From Lichenostomus cassidix (Eukaryota > Chordata > Aves > Passeriformes > Meliphagidae): a DNA stretch of 64,000 nt. The stretch spans positions 807,345-871,344 of the forward strand of contig CM039202.1 in assembly GCA_008360975.2 (NCBI GenBank). Direction: 5' to 3'. Each line of letters opens with the position of its first letter. Position 1 is the first letter of the stretch. Of the stretch, positions 58,201 through 64,000 are shown piece after piece. The translations under genes and the position numbers were made by a program. The notes below the pieces were generated by a model. It was not told the origin of the DNA, did not search any database, and saw only the letters and a list, made by a program, of their open reading frames with translations.

Positions 58201-60530
58201 TGGGGTTTTGTTTGTAAGTTTTCTTTTTTTGTTGTTTTGTTGCTCCTCCTTCCCAAACCCCTTCCCTTCCTGTCCAGGTAAATGCTGAGGTATTTAAAAC
58301 ATTCACAGTGCAGGTTTGGCACTCAGAAGAATTAATCAACCTGTCAGGCTCAGACCAGAGGCTGCAGAGAATGCACAGTGGTGTGTCATGGTTACTTAGC
58401 AACTCCAGCTGAAGAGGTTCAGGTAGAAAATGCTGTCATTTTCCATGTGTGAGATCTCCTCTCCCCCCTCCCCTGTATACAGGGCTTTTTTTTTCCCCCA
58501 ACAGATAAAGTCTTTTGTATGTTTTAATGATCTTTCAAATTGAGTTTTCAAAAGAACCTACTATTTCTGCAGGGCAATTGGAATTAAATGATGAATTTGG
58601 AGGATTTGAGTGTAGCTCATAACAGGAGCAGGAGGTATTAACCCAGGATGGATAAAAACATCCCACTGTCACGTGGGCAGTTGGTTCATTTTGCTGTCCT
58701 TTTTCTCCTCAGAAGTTGATTTTGGTAGGTCTGTGTTGGTCACCACTGACCCAAAGTTCTGCCCTGGTGGCACTGGCAGGGGGAACTGGTTTGCTCTTTT
58801 GTCCCTGGTGGTTTGTGCCCTGCCAAGGACGTGGAGTTTGTTTGCCAGGAGGAGCTCAGTGCCTCCCAGAGCTTCTTCCTCCTGGAAGATTTGCCTCTGG
58901 CAGAGGTTAAAAATAATAGCAGCCCTGAAATTTTTATGAAAGCTTGGGGGTAAGTGTTACCTGAACACCAGGAGCTGTAACACAAACAAGCCTGGAGCCC
59001 TGCAGCTGATGAAAGGATAATGAGGAGAGGCTCCAGGAGCTCTGCTGTGCGTGGGGAGAGCACCTTGGGAATGGGGGAGTTTGGGGTGGGAGCTGAGGGA
59101 CAAAGGAACAGTCCCTGCTGAGCTCCAGCCCTCGGCTATACAAATACTGCTGGGCCAGGCTTGGGAGCCAAAGGAAGCTGGGATTCTCCTCTGCTGCCCT
59201 GGCTGGGGCTGTGCAGCTCCTGCCACCATCGTGTCACTGTCCCAGCCCTGAGCAGGGCTGAGCCAGAGCTGCTGAACCATTGGTCCTGATCTGACAGCAT
59301 TCCTGAGGCTTCTGAGCTGCTGGGAAAGGAGTGTCTGTGGGACAGGGACAGGGAGAGGGGTCTGATGTGGCTTTAATCTGCATTTCACAGCTGAGCTGGG
59401 AATTACCCAGGAGCCCTGAACCTCCTGCTGGCCATTCCCCGTGGGATGGGGAGAGATGGCTCTGAACCTTCCCTTCTTAAAGAACACCATAAAATCCTGT
59501 CAAATGTCCTGCAGGAAGCTCCTGGCTTCTTGAGGAGCACAGAGAGCCTGACAGGGGTGGAGGTGAGTGGAGAGGAGATGTCCCACCCCAATCAGTGTGA
59601 CCATGGAGATGCTCAGAGAGTTCAGGAAAACGTTCCAGATGATCAGGGAGGAGGAAATTGAGCCCCTTAAGGACAGGGGCTCTGATTTGAGATGCCAGAA
59701 AGAGCAGGAATAAATAGTGCAATCAATGCCTGCTATAAATACACATTAATTTGACTGCAGCTCCCTTTCTCTTCCTTTGTCTTGAAAAAAAACAGGAGTG
59801 AAGAAAAAGCAGGATTTAAAACAATAACTGTGAAATGCTGGCGATGTCACACCTGAAGTGGGTGCAGCATTTGGGTGAGATGGGCTGATTTGATTGCCAG
59901 GGTTCTCAGTCCCTCAGCACTGATCCTGAGGGAATTGGTTGTTATCCTGCAGGAGCCTCTCTGGGGAGCAGCAACAAGGCAGGGTGCTGCAAGCAGGAAC
60001 TCTGAGGTGTCGAGAGGAAATTGCTGTAAATTTGAGGCTATTTGGCATTTCAGGGGAAAATGGGAGATGTGGGCAGCAGCATTGTGAGCTTTCATTTTTG
60101 GACAGTGGTTTGCTCAGGTGTGAGCAACGTGCCCAAGCCCTGCTTCAGATAAATAACAAGGCAGTCCCTAAATATGGCTCTGCTTTATTTATTGTTTGCA
60201 GGATTTTTATATCCTGGTGTTACATCTTGTGCTCCCATTGATTTTCACGGGCTGTGTAATTTAACTGTGCATTGATTCATTGGCTTTGCAGAGCTCTACA
60301 TCTGTTCCTGTAATCACCTGGCTTTGGGTGTGAGGCAGACGAGGAATAACTCTGGAATCCAGGGCTGCTCTTGCCACGTTTAGTCACCACTTGCTCCTCC
60401 ATCCTCATCCTCTCTGATTTATGCATTTGTCTCATTCTTCCTAGAAGCTAATGATGGATTTTGCTTTGTTGTGCTCTGGGCAGCCAGAATGACATCCCAG
60501 CTCAGGGTTCCCTTGGATACTCTGACGCCT
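55245..60530. other. Unique noncoding DNA, no gene seen
   Basis: Mixed unique sequence including a C/T-rich run at about 58447-58466 and a G run at 57167-57174. A splice-bracketed 43-base segment at 55903-55945 is discussed as a finding. Longer frames such as 58957-59490 on the minus strand have no recognisable domains. Confidence 0.45.
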
Positions 60531-60534
60531 GTGA

Positions 60535-60960
60535 TGGATGATTAATGTGTTTTACAAAAGACTGACTTCAATGAAAATTGAAAATATGCTTTTAACATTA
60601 ACAATGTGCTGGAAATGCTTCCTTCACTCTGCAGTTTGCCCAGGACAGGAACATCAGGATTATATTGTTTTATTACTCATATTACAGTTCCACAGTGATT
60701 TGGCCATGCAGGAATGTAAATAATGCATCAGGATCTCACTGGGATGATCTCATGAAAACAATTATGCAGCACCATCGTTTTTATCATCTAAATAACAGCT
60801 TAGCATTACCTTTAGGAAATCTGGGTGCCTCTCAAAAGTTTGGGAGAAATTGTGATGCAAAGGTCAGCAGTTGTCAGCTGCCATTAAGAGGGAATTTACT
60901 CCTGTGGTGTAATTAAATGGTGTGAGGCGTAAGCCTGAGGAATAAATTGCATCCCACTGT
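60535..60960. promoter_or_regulatory. Candidate conserved noncoding block
   Basis: AT-leaning complex sequence with GATGATTAATGTG, CTTTTAACATTAACAATG, GGAATGTAAATAATGCATC, CAATTATGCAGC and TTTTATCATCTAAATAAC words. It has no repeats and a texture different from its flanks. Low-confidence enhancer candidate. Confidence 0.27.
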
Positions 60961-61879
60961 GGGCACAGCTTTTTAGAATTATTTGCTGGGGGTATTAAAA
61001 AAAAGAAAAAGAAGAAAGCATTGCTTGTAGTCAGTCTACAGAAGGTGCTCATGGAAAGTTTATATCCTCTGAGGAGCTGCTGGCAAGAGAAGGAGGTGGG
61101 AAAAAATAATTTGTTAAGCTTTTCCCAACTGTTAAATGGTTTGGAGAGGTTATTGTTGGTGGGATTGTTATTGGGGCTTTTTCCCCAAACATGTTTTCAG
61201 TGGCTCTCCCACGGAGAGCAGTAAATTCCTCAGAACAGGGAGAATTTGGGTGAAATGCATTCAGACGTTGTGTGCAGCAGGGCCAGAGCCAGAGCTGGCA
61301 CTGGGCACAGGATCCTCCCCAGCTGCTTCTGTTCCACCTGAGCAGAGACAATTTCTGCAGAATTTCAGCAGAGCTGTTCACTGCCTCTGTCACAAATCCC
61401 TTTCCAGAGCCTCTCTGAACCCGCAGATGATGCTGTGCATCTCATTCCTCACTCAATCAAAGTGTGGGATCAAGTGTGAGGTTCACAGCCAGCTTTAGAC
61501 TCAAAGACTGAGGCTCCAAGGGTGGTGCTGTTGATGGAGATGAGCATCTACCTCTAAGTATTAAGCTTCAAGTTTCCACAGACTTTCCTTTTTATAAAAA
61601 ACCAAAACTGAAATAGAGATGGAAGAGAGATAATCCTGACACTGCCTGTGATCTCAGCTTCCTCTGTGACCTTTTCTGGTGGCATTAGCTGAGTTCTCAG
61701 TGTCTTTGTCCTTCCTTCTCCGAATTTCCTGGTGAATCATGAAAGCTGCTGATGCTTCACGGAGTAATTGTCCCAATAATTGTGCACAGGGAGCATCTCT
61801 GGGCAGTGTGGGTGTGACCTGCACTGGTGGGAATGGCAAACTCCTGGTGGATGGCCTGAGCCCTTCCCTGGTTGCTCAG

Positions 61880-62050
61880 GCTGTGATTAGGAGCTTTAGC
61901 ACTTTAATTTAATAACTCCAATAGTGGCTATCACGAACAATGATGTTGCAAAGTGATTTTGTGCACTTCTTAATTAAGACCTGCTTGCAAGAGAAATCCT
62001 TATCCATTGGAGGTCGATTTATGCCTTGAAGCAAGGTCAATTTTTCTTTT
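61880..62050. promoter_or_regulatory. Candidate conserved noncoding block
   Basis: GTGATTAGGAGC, GCACTTTAATTTAATAAC, CTATCACGAACAATG (ACAATG, a SOX-type core), TTCTTAATTAAGACC and GGTCGATTTATGCC lie in 170 non-repetitive bases. TCTTAATTAAGA is a perfect 12-bp palindrome. Function inferred from motif content. Confidence 0.32.
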
Positions 62051-64000
62051 CCCTCCTTAAATCTGTGCAAAGGTGGAACTTTCTCAGTGTGTGAATGGTA
62101 GGGAGGTTGGTTTTGCTTTTTTATCTGTTCAGAATTTTGATCTCTGATTGCTGCTGCTCAGCAAATGGCACAGAACATGTCCTGGGCTTTGTAAGTTTTG
62201 TTTCTGGTCCACTGCTCTCCCTTGCTCTTGAATAATGAGAACTGCAAAGGGAAGTGTTTGATTTACCACTTTTGTACCTGTTTTAACCCAGCATCTCTTT
62301 TACACATATATTTACACTTATAAACAGATGTAAAATATATATGGAAGGATCCTGCAGCTTTTTTCACTCGTGATTCCAATGCAGTCACCAACTGGAGATA
62401 AGGAGAAATCTCATATAATTTAATGAAGAAATTGCAAGCCCTGAATTTGCAGAAATAACTGCACACCTCAGTGGGCACTCACCAGGGCTTTGCTGTGCCT
62501 TTAATGGGTTAAACCAGGCTGGGATGGAGAGAGCAGAAAGCCTTTCCCTGGCTGTGCTTTGCAGGAAGATGTTTTTGGAATTCCTCAGCAGTGCTGCTGC
62601 CCCTTGGAGATGTCCAGTCATGTCTGCTGTGCTCGAGCAGAGCTTGCTGCTAAACCAACCTTGATAATCCCAATCCCCAGAGGTGCAGCTCTGCCGGGGA
62701 GCCAAGGATTCATTCCCTGTCAGCCTTGGCCTCCACGAGCCCTGCCAAGGCAAAAATCACATCCACTTACCACAGCTCTGCGAGTACAGGGCTGAGGAGC
62801 AAAAAAATACTTTTAAAGATGGAGCCTTGATAGACTGAAGAAAATTCTGGATGTGTTATAAACCCAGCCTTGGTTTAGTAGAGCCCACTTAGGATACTTG
62901 GGGCTTCTTGGCTAATTTCTCACTATAAAACCTGTTGTTTTCTTCGTGGTTTAACTGTAGGAAGTTGGGATTTCTGTTGTTCCAGCCTCTCATTAGATGG
63001 GGCATTGGCACAAGTGTGCACCACAGCCTGGGGCTGTGGATTCCCTCAGAGTGCAGCAACATCAGCCAGGGGGAAACTGGAGCAAAACACACATTGCTGA
63101 GCTTCAATTCCAGCGAACCCAGGGAATTTATGCACTTCTCTTTGAAAACCAGCAAAGTAGATGGGCACAGGGTAAAAAGCAGAGAGTAAAAAATGAAGTA
63201 AAAACCTTTCCTAAGGAGTGAGATCCTTTGAACTGCACTAATCCCAGCCCTAGGAGGATAAGAGGGGTGCAGAGAGCCGAGCAGGAACTGTGCCTGAGAG
63301 TGCCTGGCGAAGAGCAGAGCAAAACCTGCTCAACTCTGAGCACAGTGACTTTGAGGGAACAGGGGTTTGCCTGCCAGGCTGGAGCTGCAGCTCTGCAGGG
63401 AGTGCTGCATCCTGCAGGGAGGGCAGCACAGCTGCTGGGGGCTCTGCTCACAGAAAAAGCCTCTGGCAAGTTGCTGCTCTGCAGGCAGGAGAGCAGCAGT
63501 GGCTCTGCACACACAGATGAAGTTGTTGCTCAGGATGGGAACTGCTGTTTTCTGTCCAGCTGCTGCTTCATCCTCCCTGCTCGCTGCTGCTCACAGAACA
63601 TTTTGTATTCTCTCAGGGGGTTGCTTTTTTCTCTGCCTTCACTCGCCAAAGTTCAAGTTCCTCTCCTGGAAGTTGTATTTAACCTTTAAGAAACAAGCTG
63701 AAGGCTCTGTCCGTGACCTTGAAGGATGGGGGCAGAGAGGGGAAGAAATATCACAGTGTCTCGCCAGGGACACCTTTAGAAGAGCCTAACAAGGCATTTA
63801 ATTTAAAATGGGAGAAAAGGACACTTCACTGAAGTGACAGGAGCTGGAGAGGGGCAAAGGAACATCCTGCCACAGCCACGTCCAGGACAGGGGATGACAG
63901 CCATGTGAGCTGGGATGGCAGTGTCCCTTTTGTCACACTGAAAAGGCGCCAGAGGAATGAAGATAAGAGCAGTGCAGGGATGGGGAGAATAGAGCCCCAT
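62050..64000. other. Unique noncoding DNA to the window edge, no gene seen
   Basis: Mixed sequence with overlapping chance frames on both strands between 63128 and 63789. None has a recognisable domain or a convincing splice context. Nothing indicates that a gene is cut by the right edge. Confidence 0.45.

Noticed and set aside
58713..58724. 12-base microexon-like segment between CTCCTCAG and GTAGGT
   Set aside because: Good splice-like signals, but 12 bases carry almost no evidence and no neighbouring exons are visible.

Overview
This window looks like intergenic or long-intron DNA from a bird, most likely a passerine. The inference rests on three things: unique sequence of moderate GC, very few interspersed repeats (one 3'-end scrap of a CR1-type LINE and one probable MIR/core-SINE scrap), and many short minisatellites. 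There are no operons, ribosome-binding sites, tRNAs, rRNAs or CRISPR arrays. I found no open frame that I recognise as a protein or would defend as a gene. The longest frames are either stop-free minisatellites or chance frames in GC-richer DNA.

Layout. 1-780 is AT-rich unique DNA. 780-2450 is a composite tandem array: a degenerate AT-rich part, then a strongly CpG-rich part built from ten 71-74 bp units in two blocks, each block preceded by a copy of the same roughly 130 bp leader. This is the most unusual structure in the window. 2450-13300 alternates GC-richer DNA, rich in simple CAG/CTG-like words, with AT-rich blocks full of TAAT and octamer-like motifs. 13306-13718 is a 59-bp minisatellite. 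13720-32230 is more of the same alternation, with small duplications at 15.4, 17.0, 18.1, 22.7 and 27.6 kb and the CR1 scrap at 19.0 kb. 32237-32440 is a 31-bp minisatellite with a CAGGTG E-box in every unit. 38424-38572 holds a perfect 40-bp inverted repeat. 40521-40790 and 54391-54994 are 15-bp and 15/16-bp minisatellites. A MIR-like scrap lies at 53.3 kb. The remainder to 64000 is unique noncoding DNA.

Function. No genes can be shown to work together here. The alternation of AT-rich, homeodomain/POU-motif-dense blocks with GC-richer spacers resembles gene deserts that carry conserved noncoding enhancers around developmental regulators. Conservation cannot be measured from one sequence, so those blocks are low-confidence candidates. 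The CpG-rich array near the left end is the best candidate for an active or regulatory element, because its CpGs have not decayed.
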